Position numbers and translations under genes: made by a program
In this document: piece by piece, positions 43,169 to 52,800 of the stretch
Position numbering within the stretch: the first letter of the stretch is position 1
Layout of the letters: the number at the start of each line of letters is the position of its first letter
NCBI GenBank assembly: GCA_050290225.1
Contig: JBNKHG010000030.1
Span: forward strand, 54,299-118,298
Reading direction: 5' to 3'
Origin: JBNKHG01 sp050290225
GTDB lineage: Bacteria; Pseudomonadota; Gammaproteobacteria; Pseudomonadales; Cellvibrionaceae
Length of the DNA: 64,000 bases
Notes under the pieces: model-generated
The model's input: the letters and a program-made list of their open reading frames with translations, nothing else
Database searches by the model: none
What the model was told of the DNA's origin: nothing

Positions 43169-44941
43169 CTAAAAAGCTTCCTTGCCCGAGATAATAAACT
43201 GTATGGAATCCACGTCCTCCTCTCGCTGCAGGGGAATCGCGAAATCGATATGCAGCACCTGTGTTTTCTCCGCACGGCTGGAGGAAATGCGCAGGCCCAG
43301 GCCGACATTGCTCAACACACCGGTGGCGCCGTTGGTGTCTTCGCCGGGAAACCAGGCGCGACCAATATCGACGAAGGCGGCGGCGCCGACCCGAAACAGT
43401 CGCCACCAGTGTCTGTCGGAGTAGAAGCGCCTTTCCAGGGTCAGCAGAAAGCGGCGGTCTCCGGCCTGATAGCGCAAGGGGTAGCCTCGCAGGTTTTCTT
43501 CGCCGCCCAGCAGCAATTGCCGGTTGGGGGGTAAGTTGCGCACATAGTCGAGTTGCAGGGAGGCGTAACTGGCAAAGCGGGGGCTGGTGCGGTGGTAGTA
43601 GCGCCACTGGGCGCCGAATTGCAGATCGTCGCTCTGATTGTTGTCCTGGTCCCAGTACCCCGCCAGATTGAAGTCATAGCTCAATAGGCGCCTGTCAGCC
43701 AACGGTCGGATATTTTGGAAGTTGTACGCGTATCGCAGGCGATCCCTGTCGCTGCCCCAGGCGCTGTCGGACCAACCGAAGCGCACACTCCAGTGCTTGC
43801 CGAAGTTGATATCCTCGGTGCGATAGAGGTGGTTGAAGTTGTGCATAATGGTAAAACGGTCCTCAATTTTCTGGCGGCCAACCCAAAGGGTATTGATCTC
43901 CCTGTCGGGGGGAAAGGGTTCCGGCGCCACTTCATCGGGGAGCGGTTCGAATTGTTCATGCTGCCAACTGAAACCCCACAGCCAGCGGCGGGTGATATTG
44001 CTGTACCAGCCGTCGGAAAAACCGCCGCTGATCTCATAGGTGTCTTCGCGGGTGCGAAATTCGGCAATGCTGTCGCCACGTAAGTAGAGCTTGTCGGTAC
44101 GCTCGTTTTCATCCACCTTCATGCCAGCCGACCAACGAGTGTCGAGGGAAAAAAAGGGGCGACTGAGTTCCAGTTGCTTACTCTCGCCGTCGCGGTTGTC
44201 GGCATAGAGAATATTCAGGAGCAGGCGCCGGTTGAAGAGATTGTCGTCCTCGTAGCCAAACTGCCAGCCCTCGCGGTCGACGTCGTCCTTGCGTTCCAGA
44301 CTAATGCGCTTGCCGAGGCCGAGAAAATTACTGTCGCGCAGCACTAGCGAGCGGCTGTTGACGCCCCCTGTGCGGCTGAGGCTAAAGCCCGGAACGAGGG
44401 TCCAGACGTCGCGGGTAACCACCATCACGTCCACCTGTTGTCCGCAGACGCGAAATGGAAACACCTTGGCGTCGTACAAGTAATTCTTTTGTCGCAATAG
44501 TCGCGCGGATTCCTCCAGTTGCCGCGGGTTGTAGGGGTCGCCCGGACTGAACAGCAGCAGGTGGCGCAGTGTGCGTTCGCGGGTGTCGATATGGAAGCGA
44601 TTGGCCCCGCGAAAAAGCCAGTTGTTTTCCGCCGGGTCATCGAGATTGAAAATAGGGAAGCGCAGGAAGTGTACCTCTCCCACGGTAGACGACGGCTGCA
44701 GCTGTGGCGGGGTCAGGGGCCAGGACTGCAGCGAGAAGTCAAAGTGGACCTGATCCGGGCTTACCAGCGTGCTGCAGGGGGTGGCCTCCTCCTGTTCCTG
44801 GGGTTGAGGTGTCGCCTGTAGCGGGGGACTCAACAGGTTCAGGGTCATCATCAGGCCCGGGAGTACCCCCGATAGCCGTCGAATTCCCCGGTGCTTGTGC
44901 CGGTTGCGGCGGAGATCTGCTGCCCAAACTGTCATTGCCAT
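43169..44941 (-). CDS. Omp85-superfamily (BamA/TamA-like) outer-membrane protein
   Basis: 590 residues. The N-terminus is basic followed by a hydrophobic stretch (LSGVLPGLMMTLNLLSPPLQA), a plausible signal peptide. A POTRA-like region (GDPYNPRQLEESARLLRQKNYLYDAKVFPF) and a long beta-barrel follow, with the Omp85 motif LLLGGEENLRGYPLRYQAG near residue 475 and the typical C-terminus HIDFAIPL to IQFIISGKEAF. It may assemble or secrete other envelope proteins. Its first 200 nt overlap the end of the upstream membrane-protein gene in another frame. Confidence 0.88.
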   Translation of the reverse strand: MAMTVWAADLRRNRHKHRGIRRLSGVLPGLMMTLNLLSPPLQATPQPQEQEEATPCSTLVSPDQVHFDFSLQSWPLTPPQLQPSSTVGEVHFLRFPIFNLDDPAENNWLFRGANRFHIDTRERTLRHLLLFSPGDPYNPRQLEESARLLRQKNYLYDAKVFPFRVCGQQVDVMVVTRDVWTLVPGFSLSRTGGVNSRSLVLRDSNFLGLGKRISLERKDDVDREGWQFGYEDDNLFNRRLLLNILYADNRDGESKQLELSRPFFSLDTRWSAGMKVDENERTDKLYLRGDSIAEFRTREDTYEISGGFSDGWYSNITRRWLWGFSWQHEQFEPLPDEVAPEPFPPDREINTLWVGRQKIEDRFTIMHNFNHLYRTEDINFGKHWSVRFGWSDSAWGSDRDRLRYAYNFQNIRPLADRRLLSYDFNLAGYWDQDNNQSDDLQFGAQWRYYHRTSPRFASYASLQLDYVRNLPPNRQLLLGGEENLRGYPLRYQAGDRRFLLTLERRFYSDRHWWRLFRVGAAAFVDIGRAWFPGEDTNGATGVLSNVGLGLRISSSRAEKTQVLHIDFAIPLQREEDVDSIQFIISGKEAF

Positions 44942-45605
44942 AGTTCTGCGTCAGGGTGAGTCGGGTGTCGCGATAGCGCCAGAGCCAATAGCTACTGTAA
45001 TAGTAGAAAATCATCAGCAAGGCGAAGTTCCATTCAAATATATCATCCAGATCCTCTATGTCCGGTGCGGCAATTTCAAAGCCGATATGTATAAGCCCCA
45101 GTCCCACCATCGTGGTGCAGATGGTCAGTTGGCCGAGATAGGCGGGGCGCAGGGACGGTTCCGTCAGGCATGAAACACGTTTGGTGGTCAGCAGTTGCGC
45201 CAGAAGCGTCAGGCCGAAGTAAAGGATTACGCCGGCGCGACGCTGGGCTCGGTAGATATCACCGATCGAGCCGAGTACGCAGCTATAGAGAATGAGACCG
45301 GCGGAGGCGATGAAACCCAGAACCACAATTTGACGGTGCTGGCGTTGCGCTTTATCACCCATCTGTTTTAACCAGTGGCTATTTAACCACCAATAGGCTG
45401 CCATCACGACGGCGGCGGGAATCATCAATCCCTTGAACAGGAAAAAGGCGAGCCCCTGACGCCCGGCACCACTGATGGAGGTGCAACCCTGAAAATAGGG
45501 TATGCACCATTCCACATAACCTTGCCAGGCCGATGCGAGGTAGCTGAGGTGAACGGCGATAAAGGGAAGCAGTGCCGCAATTATCGCTATATACTTGAGT
45601 GACAC
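44739..45605 (-). CDS. Frag1/DRAM/Sfk1-like membrane protein with a disordered tail
   Basis: 288 residues. About six membrane helices occupy residues 5-215; the motif SISGAGRQGLAFFLFKG near 45 recalls the Frag1/DRAM family. The last 70 residues are proline-, glycine- and serine-rich (SPPQPAQAPGNSTAIGG and onward) and are encoded in the region shared with the start of the Omp85 gene. No function is known for bacterial members. Start at the ATG at 45605. Confidence 0.68.
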   Translation of the reverse strand: MSLKYIAIIAALLPFIAVHLSYLASAWQGYVEWCIPYFQGCTSISGAGRQGLAFFLFKGLMIPAAVVMAAYWWLNSHWLKQMGDKAQRQHRQIVVLGFIASAGLILYSCVLGSIGDIYRAQRRAGVILYFGLTLLAQLLTTKRVSCLTEPSLRPAYLGQLTICTTMVGLGLIHIGFEIAAPDIEDLDDIFEWNFALLMIFYYYSSYWLWRYRDTRLTLTQNYGNDSLGSRSPPQPAQAPGNSTAIGGTPGPDDDPEPVESPATGDTSTPGTGGGHPLQHAGKPGSGPL

Positions 45606-46035
45606 AGGGTTAACAGAGATGTTGAATAGCCATTATTAAGTAATAGTCTATTTTTTGACCGTTATAGGGGTGGCTCGTCAATTTGCAAATATTATGCGCC
45701 GAGGCCCAGGCAATTTGGGGGGCCAGGGCAGTTTTGGGGATTACAGAAGCCGGCGGTCGTGGTTGGTGTGCCTACTAGGTAACAATGTATTGACCCCATG
45801 ACCCATCGCATCTCAATGGGATGAAAAAGCTGAAATTGACAGTGGGCTGTGCATCCTGGCGGTGGCTATATACCACCCCCCCCCCCCAGCGGAGTGGGTA
45901 TTTTTATTGGGTTATTTTTCATTATTCTATAAACCCTGGTTTATAGTCTGTTTGATAGTGAATACTTACTAGTTTTCTGGCTATTGTTGTCTGGCTATTG
46001 GTGCCTAAAGGCTAATATCAAGCAAGAAGAAAAGA
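45606..46035. promoter_or_regulatory. Divergent intergenic region with a poly-C tract
   Basis: 430 bp between the Frag1-like gene (minus) and the coiled-coil gene (plus). GGTGG-N7-CCACC forms a small hairpin at 45861-45877 directly before the C-run. A TATAAA-like box is near 45929. No gene. Confidence 0.45.
45876..45887. repeat. Homopolymeric C12 tract
   Basis: Twelve consecutive C residues, 148 bp upstream of the coiled-coil protein start. Such tracts can slip in replication and alter promoter spacing; they are also prone to sequencing length errors. Confidence 0.85.
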
Positions 46036-48222
46036 ATGGATTCTCAATATCTTTCTGTGGCGATACTTGGGGAGCTGGCTTTTATGCTGGCTTTAATCTG
46101 TGCCGTATTGGGGCTGTTGCTGCGGCGGTTTACCCGTGAGAACAAGAAACTGCGCAAGAAGCTCCTGTCACGGGAGAATGCCTCCCAGGAGAAAAGCGGC
46201 CCCAGCCTGTTGGATTACCTTGGGCGGCAGGTCGATCTGACCCGGCAACGTCTTTCCTCCTCGGTTTCCCCTGAGGCCGTCGCATCCGAAGATACCGATA
46301 TCAATCCCTGGGAACTGAGGCGCTACTGCCTTTCCGCGGAGCGCGATGCCCTGCAATTCAAAGAAAGTTCTCCCCCCTATTGGCAGGCGCTGGAAACGTC
46401 GCTCACCCGGTATACGAAAAGGTTTCACTCGCCAATACCAGCCACCCAGGAAGTGGTAAGCCTGAAAAATAAAGTGAACATCCTTCGGGAAAGAATCGTC
46501 AAACTCCGGGATTTTGAGCAGCGCTGTGTGGAGACCGAGGCGGCGCTGGCAAATGCCAACGCCAGAATTGCCGAATTGCAGTTGGGCAGGGGGGATGTAT
46601 CGAAACGACAAAGAGGCGATTTCCGTCACTATCCTTCAACGCCATTGGAGCAAGCGTCCGCCTCATTGGAGCGAAACAGCCAGACAGCTGATTATGTCGC
46701 CGATAAAATGGTTGAGCAGCGACAAACGGTCCTGGATTTGCGAGAGAAGTTGCGCCGCTACCAGCTGCTATTGGAGACCTATGCGCAAAAGACGTTGGAT
46801 CCGGATCTCAAGAAAAAGCTCAGGGGGAAAATAGAGTCCCTGGAGAAGGAATTATCCTGCTCTGAACTGTCGGCGGGTTCGCTGCGTGAGGAAATCGCCA
46901 CCCTTAAAAAAGCGCTCCAGACCTCCAATGACAATGTGCAATGGACTGAACACACGTCAGTGATGGCTGAGGAAAACCCGCATTCCACTGTTTTGACCCG
47001 GAATCAGCCAGGGGACAACCGCAGCGGCGATGTTGTCTACGTGTATGAAGAAAGAGCCGAAGTGGTCGAGAGCACCAGAAGCAATGAGGTGGCACTCGAA
47101 CACGCAAAGGCCGCCTATGCCCGGGCTGAGAAAGAAGTCAAAAACCTGATGGAGGTTGGCCAGAGCCAGCGGCGGTTGATCCTGGAGCTGGAGAAAGAGC
47201 TGATTAGGTTGCGCGAGCAGGTCGAAAACGCTGAAGGCAATGACGACGGTACCCTGGAGGAGAAAAAACAGGCCCTGGCCCGCCTTGAGCAGCTCTATCG
47301 GGAATCGGAAATGTGTGTCTCTGTCCTGGAAAGCGAGGTGGAGGATTTGCATCAGCGCCTGGATCAGATGTGTGATGATATGGCTAAAGACAAGGTCGCC
47401 TTTATTGAAGCCCTGAACCATGCCGAGGACAGCGATAACGTGCCTCAGGAATCGGCGAGCGAAGATTCACAGGAAATCGAGCGACTCCAGCGTGAACTCG
47501 ATAATCTGTCGGCATCGCTCAGCAACGCTGTCACGGCCCAACAGAATCAGGCCGCCGTTACGCGCTTTGCAAAACTGAGCTTGCGGGCACGGAATCACAG
47601 TGAACTGGCGAAAGAACTGTTGGCGGCTGCCAAACAAATGGGATTGGTGGCTGCGGTTCAGGTGCGCAGTGAACTGGCCAAGGTCAGTGCCGCCGATGTG
47701 GGTAAAATCAGTCGTCAGGACAAGGCTAACCTGGAGAGCATCAAATACAATGGCGGCCAGAGAGTTACCCCGGTCAAGGGAGGCGTTGTCTTGGTTGACA
47801 ACAGAATTTCCCTGTTTGCCAAGGAGTCTGCCGATACGGGAATGTTTGCCAGGTTGCGGGAGAATTTGCTCTCAATGGTGACAGTGGCCTCGCTGGTGGC
47901 CGAGAAAATTGAACATTGTATCGTCAGGGACAAACAGAAAATGAGCCTGGACAAGCTTTTGAATAATGTCGACAAAGGCCTGGCCAATGTTTGCGTTCAG
48001 TACAAGTACCAGACCGATGAAGCCAATAGAATTGTCAATCGATTACTGAAGGAGCTGCGCACCAGTCTCAATAGCATGACCCTGACTGAAATCCAACAAT
48101 CCGTGTTCGAAGAAATGTTAAAGGACTGCCAGGAGCGAATGGCCTTGCAGTTCGCTACCGGAATGAGTCTGGATGAGTCGATGCAAAGTCTGCACGATAG
48201 CCTCAAACAGAGCAGGACCTAG
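46036..48222 (+). CDS. Membrane-anchored long coiled-coil protein, unrecognised
   Basis: 728 residues. One N-terminal membrane helix (about 7-29, VAILGELAFMLALICAVLGLLL) is followed by a basic stop-transfer stretch and some 700 mostly helical residues. Coiled-coil heptads are likely around 140-185, 225-300 and 355-500 (for example VLDLREKLRRYQLLLETYAQ and RRLILELEKELIRLREQ). A compact region at 520-640 (AKLSLRARNHSELAKELLAA, GGVVLVDNRISLFAKES) might be a degenerate GAF-like sensory domain. No kinase, cyclase or methyl-accepting motif was seen. Possibly a scaffold on the cytoplasmic side. It is convergent with htpX. Confidence 0.75.
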   Translation: MDSQYLSVAILGELAFMLALICAVLGLLLRRFTRENKKLRKKLLSRENASQEKSGPSLLDYLGRQVDLTRQRLSSSVSPEAVASEDTDINPWELRRYCLSAERDALQFKESSPPYWQALETSLTRYTKRFHSPIPATQEVVSLKNKVNILRERIVKLRDFEQRCVETEAALANANARIAELQLGRGDVSKRQRGDFRHYPSTPLEQASASLERNSQTADYVADKMVEQRQTVLDLREKLRRYQLLLETYAQKTLDPDLKKKLRGKIESLEKELSCSELSAGSLREEIATLKKALQTSNDNVQWTEHTSVMAEENPHSTVLTRNQPGDNRSGDVVYVYEERAEVVESTRSNEVALEHAKAAYARAEKEVKNLMEVGQSQRRLILELEKELIRLREQVENAEGNDDGTLEEKKQALARLEQLYRESEMCVSVLESEVEDLHQRLDQMCDDMAKDKVAFIEALNHAEDSDNVPQESASEDSQEIERLQRELDNLSASLSNAVTAQQNQAAVTRFAKLSLRARNHSELAKELLAAAKQMGLVAAVQVRSELAKVSAADVGKISRQDKANLESIKYNGGQRVTPVKGGVVLVDNRISLFAKESADTGMFARLRENLLSMVTVASLVAEKIEHCIVRDKQKMSLDKLLNNVDKGLANVCVQYKYQTDEANRIVNRLLKELRTSLNSMTLTEIQQSVFEEMLKDCQERMALQFATGMSLDESMQSLHDSLKQSRT

Positions 48223-48251
48223 ACGCTTGCCCGGCCCTGGAAAAACCGTTA

Positions 48252-49139
48252 TTAAGCGTTCTGCTGAAGTGCTCGAATTCGCTCTTCCAGCGGCGGGTGG
48301 CTGGCAAAGAGCTTTAGCAGACCCTGACCCAGACCGCCGCTAATACCGAAAGCGACCAGAGTGTCGGGCATTTCCGAAGGGCGACCGGACTCTTGCTGAA
48401 GACGGGCCAGTGCTTTGATCATTCCGGTGCGGCTGGCGAGTCGGGCGCCAGCGTTATCGGCGCGAAACTCACGCCAACGGGAAAACCACATCACGATCGC
48501 GGAGGCGAGAAAGCCGAGAATCACCTGGGCGAAAATGCTGGTTATATAGTAGGCCACACCGTGACCCCGCTCGTTTCTAAACACCACCCGATCCACGGTG
48601 TGGCCAATCACGCGACTGAAGAAAATCACGAAGGTGTTGACGATACCCTGGATCAGCGACAGGGTGATCATATCGCCGTTGGCTACATGGCCGACTTCAT
48701 GGGCCAGTACCGCCTCGATTTCATCCTTGTCGAATCGCTCCAGCAGACCCGTGCTCACCGCCACCAGCGCGTCATTACGGTTCCAACCGGTGGCGAACGC
48801 ATTCGCTTCAACAGCGTTAAACACGCCCACCTCTGGCATGGCGATGCCGGCCTTGTCAGCCAGGCGTCCGACCGTCTCCACCAGCCAGCGCTCGGGGTTG
48901 TTGCGCGGGGTTTGGATCAGTTGCACGCCAGCGCTTTGTTTGGCCAGCCACTTCGACATCATCAGGGATATCACCGAACCGCTCATGCCAATGATGGCAG
49001 AGAAAACCAGCAGCGCGTTGAGGTTCAGGTCGACACCGTTTTGGGCCAATACCCCCTCCAGCCCCAACAGGCTAAAAGTAAGGCTGATGACCGCCATTAT
49101 GGCGATATTGGTAAGCAGAAACAGGCCAATACGCATCAT
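48252..49139 (-). CDS. htpX: Membrane zinc metalloprotease HtpX
   Basis: 295 residues. Two N-terminal membrane helices (5-25, 40-60), the zinc motif HEVGH at residues 147-151, two more helices near 160-215, and a third ligand glutamate in WREFRADNAGAR. HtpX degrades misfolded inner-membrane proteins and is usually under envelope-stress control. Length and motifs are those of the family. Confidence 0.97.
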   Translation of the reverse strand: MMRIGLFLLTNIAIMAVISLTFSLLGLEGVLAQNGVDLNLNALLVFSAIIGMSGSVISLMMSKWLAKQSAGVQLIQTPRNNPERWLVETVGRLADKAGIAMPEVGVFNAVEANAFATGWNRNDALVAVSTGLLERFDKDEIEAVLAHEVGHVANGDMITLSLIQGIVNTFVIFFSRVIGHTVDRVVFRNERGHGVAYYITSIFAQVILGFLASAIVMWFSRWREFRADNAGARLASRTGMIKALARLQQESGRPSEMPDTLVAFGISGGLGQGLLKLFASHPPLEERIRALQQNA

Positions 49140-49214
49140 TGCAAGGGGCTCCTCGTTAATTGCAATGATGTCTATATGGGGATGAGGGGGGCGGGGTTCA
49201 ATACGGGTTGGGGG

Positions 49215-49673
49215 TCAGACGGCGCCGTGTTCGGTCAGATAGCAGGACAAGGCCTTGATGCCCTCAATGATCTCGATAAAGTGCATGCCAATCTGGTAGG
49301 TGCCCCTGTTTTTGCGGCGTGTATAGGTAGCCCCGCCTCTGACCTGGGCTTTGGCGTTAAGCGCCTGGTGACCGGGCAATTCGAAATGGATGCGGATCGG
49401 GGCAGGTATATGCTGGTTTTCACGGCTGATATTGGGCATCAGGGTGTCCAGCATCTGACGGCTACCTTCCAGCCGCAACCCGGCGAAGGAGAGATCGGTA
49501 ATCAGTCCGACGGCGGTATCACCCAGCTCGGTATAGGCCTCTGCCAGCATAAAGGTTTCGACGCGGGGGTGACGGCGTTGCTCGGCTGTGGCGGTGAGCA
49601 CGATGGCCTGGTCTTTTCCCCGGTTGGCAGGGTTGGGTACCGCCCGCAGCACCGCGTTTTTTCTCGTGTCCAT
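49215..49673 (-). CDS. PilZ-domain protein
   Basis: 152 residues from MDTRKNAVLRAV, preceded by AGGAG at 11 nt; a longer frame to 49796 adds residues without family character. The c-di-GMP-binding PilZ signature is visible as EQRRHPRVE and, about 30 residues on, ITDLSFAGLRLEG (D-x-S-x2-G). It likely senses cyclic di-GMP; its output is unknown. It stands alone between htpX and the DUF465 gene. Confidence 0.88.
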   Translation of the reverse strand: MDTRKNAVLRAVPNPANRGKDQAIVLTATAEQRRHPRVETFMLAEAYTELGDTAVGLITDLSFAGLRLEGSRQMLDTLMPNISRENQHIPAPIRIHFELPGHQALNAKAQVRGGATYTRRKNRGTYQIGMHFIEIIEGIKALSCYLTEHGAV

Positions 49674-49890
49674 ATCGAGGCGATCTCCTGTTACCCATGC
49701 TGTGGCTCGATAAGAGCTCGTTGTTGGTTTTATATGCGCGGGGCGCGGTCGACTGTCGCCTAAATCAACATTTGACCCAGGGCTCCACCTTCGCACTTAG
49801 TCGTGGGTTAGTCAAGCGCCGAATAACCCCGCCTCAATACCTGTGAGGGGCGAAGCCTGTCCCCTGCGTCGCCCGGAAAAACTGAAAGCG

Positions 49891-50148
49891 TTAGTGTTTA
49901 GTTCGGCTGTGTGCCCGGATCATTGAGTAAAGTTCGTCTTTTAGCTGTAGCCGCTCGAGTTTCAAACTTTCAAAGATTTCGTCACTGGTGGGAATGGAGC
50001 GCATCTCGAGGCCTCGCACCTGGTGATCCAGATCGTGGTAGCGGGCGGCCATGCGGGCAAAATTGGGATTGTCACGCTTGAGCTGATTGATGACGTCGCG
50101 ACTCTCGGGAAAATCGTTGAACAGACTGTGATTGGCAATAGTAGACAT
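49891..50148 (-). CDS. YdcH-family (DUF465) small protein
   Basis: 85 residues, helical hairpin-like: MSTIANHSLFNDFPESRDVI then DNPNFARMAARYHDLDHQV and LKLERLQLKDELYSMI, the standard DUF465 pattern. An AAGGAGATA ribosome site lies 6 nt before the ATG. Function unknown. The next 356 bp up to the EF-G gene have no gene; a TATAAT box stands at 50318-50323 without a good -35 partner. Confidence 0.9.
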   Translation of the reverse strand: MSTIANHSLFNDFPESRDVINQLKRDNPNFARMAARYHDLDHQVRGLEMRSIPTSDEIFESLKLERLQLKDELYSMIRAHSRTKH

Positions 50149-50504
50149 GGGAATATCTCCTTCTGGGGATCAGGGCCAGTATCGTCGCTGGAGTATGGGA
50201 ATACGGCAAAAAGCCTGAAAATAATGAAGACATCTGTTTGGGGGTGGGGTGACAGTGTGAGTGTCGAATGGGGCATAGGAACAGGCCATACCGAAAACAG
50301 AATTACTTAACTGCATCTATAATTGTAGTGAGCGTTTGGGGGAGCTGCCAGCCAAGCGGGGCAGGCCCGTCTACGGCTTGGTTATAAGCATGTATCCCTT
50401 AATTCGATCGCTTTCAGGTTCAGCTGATCCGGACGGCAATGTCGCAGCGGTGAATATGTGGTGTTCCGGAGCAGTTAATGTAACGGCCTGTTGAGAACCC
50501 AATT

Positions 50505-52646
50505 ATGGATACAGCCCATTATCCGATCGACAAGGTGCGCAATATAGGTCTGATTGCCCATATTGATGCCGGCAAGACGACGGTGACCGAGCGCATCCTT
50601 TATTACACGGGGGTGACGCACCACCTCGGTTCGGTCGATAGTGGCAATACGGTGACCGACTGGATGCCCCAGGAGCGAGAGCGGGGCATTACTATCGTAT
50701 CGGCCGCCGTCAGCGTCTGCTGGCGTGATTGCCAGATCAACATTATCGACACTCCCGGGCATATAGACTTTACTGCCGAAGTGCAGCGCGCGCTGCGGGT
50801 ATTGGACGGTGGCGTGGTGATTTTCGATGCGGTTCAGGGCGTGGAGCCGCAGAGTGAAACGGTATGGCGCCAGGCCAATCAATACGGGGTGCCGCGGCTT
50901 TGTTTTGTCAACAAGATGGACCGGATCGGCGCCGATTTTCTCGCCTGCCTCGCCAGTATGCGCCGAAATCTCGGGGCCAATGTGGCGGCGGTACAACTGC
51001 CCATTGGCGAGGAGAGCCGTTTCGAGGGCGTGATCGACCTGATCGAAATGCAGGCCCTTTACTGGCGCGATGTCAAAGGGCTGGAGATGGTGCGCGAGCC
51101 CTTGCCGTCAGCGCTGGTGGGCAGCGCCAGGCGGGCGCGGGAAACCCTGATCGAGCAGTTGGCGGATCTCGACGATGAGGTGCTTGAAACCTATCTTGAG
51201 CACGGGGATGTGGATGCCGAACAGTTGAAAAGGGCCTTGCGACGGGCAACCCTTAATATGCAGCTTTTTCCGGTGCTCTGCGGCGCTGCCCTGCACAACC
51301 AGGGTGTGCAGCCCCTGATCGACGCGGTTGTCGATTTCCTGGGGTCGCCGCTGGAGTGCGAAGCTGCAGTGGGCGTCAAACCCGGGATACCGGAATCCGC
51401 GGTGGTTTGCCACGCCGACCCGACGGAGCCCTTGGCGGCACTGGTCTTCAAGGTCGTGGCCGACCCATACGCCGGTAAAATGGCCTATGTGCGTGTCTAT
51501 TCCGGTCGATTGCACAGTGGTCAACAGGTGTATAACCCCCGCACCGACAAATCCCAGCGTATCGGTCGCATTGTCCGGGTCTATGCCGACAGTCGCGAGA
51601 GTATCGACGCCATTAGCGCCGGAGAAATCGGCGCGGTGCTGAGTCTGAAAGAGTGTGTGACCGGCGACACCCTGTGCGAACGATATTCCCCCGTGCTGTT
51701 GGAAGATATCGCGTTTCCCGACCCGGTTATCAATATTGCGGTGGAACCGGTGTCGATCAAGGATCGCGAGACCATTAGCCTGGCCCTGCAGCAATTGTCA
51801 GAAGAGGACCCCACTTTCACCGTTCACACCGATCGCGATTCAGGGCAGACGATTCTCTCCGGCATGGGAGAGTTGCACCTGGAAGTACTGATTGACCGCC
51901 TTGAGCAGGAGCATTGCGTACGTGTGCGAACCGGTAAACCCCGGGTCAGCTACCTGGAGACAATTGGTCGGGCGGCCATGGAAATCGAAGGTCGCTTCGT
52001 ACGCCAGAGCGGCGGACGCGGCCAGTATGGTCATGTCATTCTCGGGGTGGCGCCTGCCGAGCGGGGCTCGGGTCTGCACATTGTGAATAAAGTGGTCGGT
52101 GGGGCCATCCCCAAGGAATTTGTGCCGGCGGTGGAGAAGGGTATTCGCGAGGCGGCCGGCCACGGACTGGTGGGGGGCACGCGCGTTACTGACCTCACTG
52201 TCACGCTGCTCGATGGCTCCCATCATGCGGTGGATTCCAGCGAATTGGCTTTTAAAACAGCGGCTATGATGGCGTTCAAGCGGGCGGTGATGGCTGCCGA
52301 ACCCATGTTGCTGGAGCCGATTTTTCAACTCGAGGTATATATACCCAAGGATAATATCGGGGATGTACTCGGTCAGCTGGCGAGTCGGCGCTGCGACGTG
52401 AACAGCACCAATTTACTCAAGGATGGCACCGAGCATATTCATGCCATGGCGCCCATTGCCGAAATGTTCGGTTACGCCACCGAGTTGCGTTCTGCAACCC
52501 AGGGGCGTGGTCAGTTTACGCTGGAATTCGATCACTACGCCGTGGTACCCAAGTCGTTGGCTGAGGGGGTTATGGCACCTTACATCCCGGGGCGTTCAAC
52601 CTTATCCTCCAGCCGCTCTTCAGGGAACAAAGGCCGTCACCACTGA
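50505..52646 (+). CDS. Second elongation factor G (EF-G2-type)
   Basis: 713 residues. G-domain motifs AHIDAGKTT, RERGITI, DTPGH and NKMD are present, with domain II, a domain IV with QSGGRGQYGHV, and domain V. The C-terminus is extended by a serine-rich tail (STLSSSRSSGNKGRHH). EF-G translocates the ribosome or, for paralogs, can work in ribosome recycling or under stress. It is not next to rpsL, rpsG or tuf, so it is probably a paralog and not the str-operon copy. Confidence 0.92.
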   Translation: MDTAHYPIDKVRNIGLIAHIDAGKTTVTERILYYTGVTHHLGSVDSGNTVTDWMPQERERGITIVSAAVSVCWRDCQINIIDTPGHIDFTAEVQRALRVLDGGVVIFDAVQGVEPQSETVWRQANQYGVPRLCFVNKMDRIGADFLACLASMRRNLGANVAAVQLPIGEESRFEGVIDLIEMQALYWRDVKGLEMVREPLPSALVGSARRARETLIEQLADLDDEVLETYLEHGDVDAEQLKRALRRATLNMQLFPVLCGAALHNQGVQPLIDAVVDFLGSPLECEAAVGVKPGIPESAVVCHADPTEPLAALVFKVVADPYAGKMAYVRVYSGRLHSGQQVYNPRTDKSQRIGRIVRVYADSRESIDAISAGEIGAVLSLKECVTGDTLCERYSPVLLEDIAFPDPVINIAVEPVSIKDRETISLALQQLSEEDPTFTVHTDRDSGQTILSGMGELHLEVLIDRLEQEHCVRVRTGKPRVSYLETIGRAAMEIEGRFVRQSGGRGQYGHVILGVAPAERGSGLHIVNKVVGGAIPKEFVPAVEKGIREAAGHGLVGGTRVTDLTVTLLDGSHHAVDSSELAFKTAAMMAFKRAVMAAEPMLLEPIFQLEVYIPKDNIGDVLGQLASRRCDVNSTNLLKDGTEHIHAMAPIAEMFGYATELRSATQGRGQFTLEFDHYAVVPKSLAEGVMAPYIPGRSTLSSSRSSGNKGRHH

Positions 52647-52800
52647 CGTTCGGATGTATTTGGCCCATCGGTCACCAACGCCTATTGCCTTTGCGAATCA
52701 ATCGATTGCACCAACGAAGAAAATCTCCTTCAAATGCGATTGATTTTGGTCCGCGAGAGGGTCTTACTGGCATAGTGACGCGCGCGGACGAACAAAAACC

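Noticed and set aside
48393..49763. 456-codon open frame on the plus strand opposite htpX and the PilZ gene
   Set aside because: It lies antisense to two well-identified genes, is rich in His and Gly as expected from reverse reading of GC-rich codons, and has no family motif.
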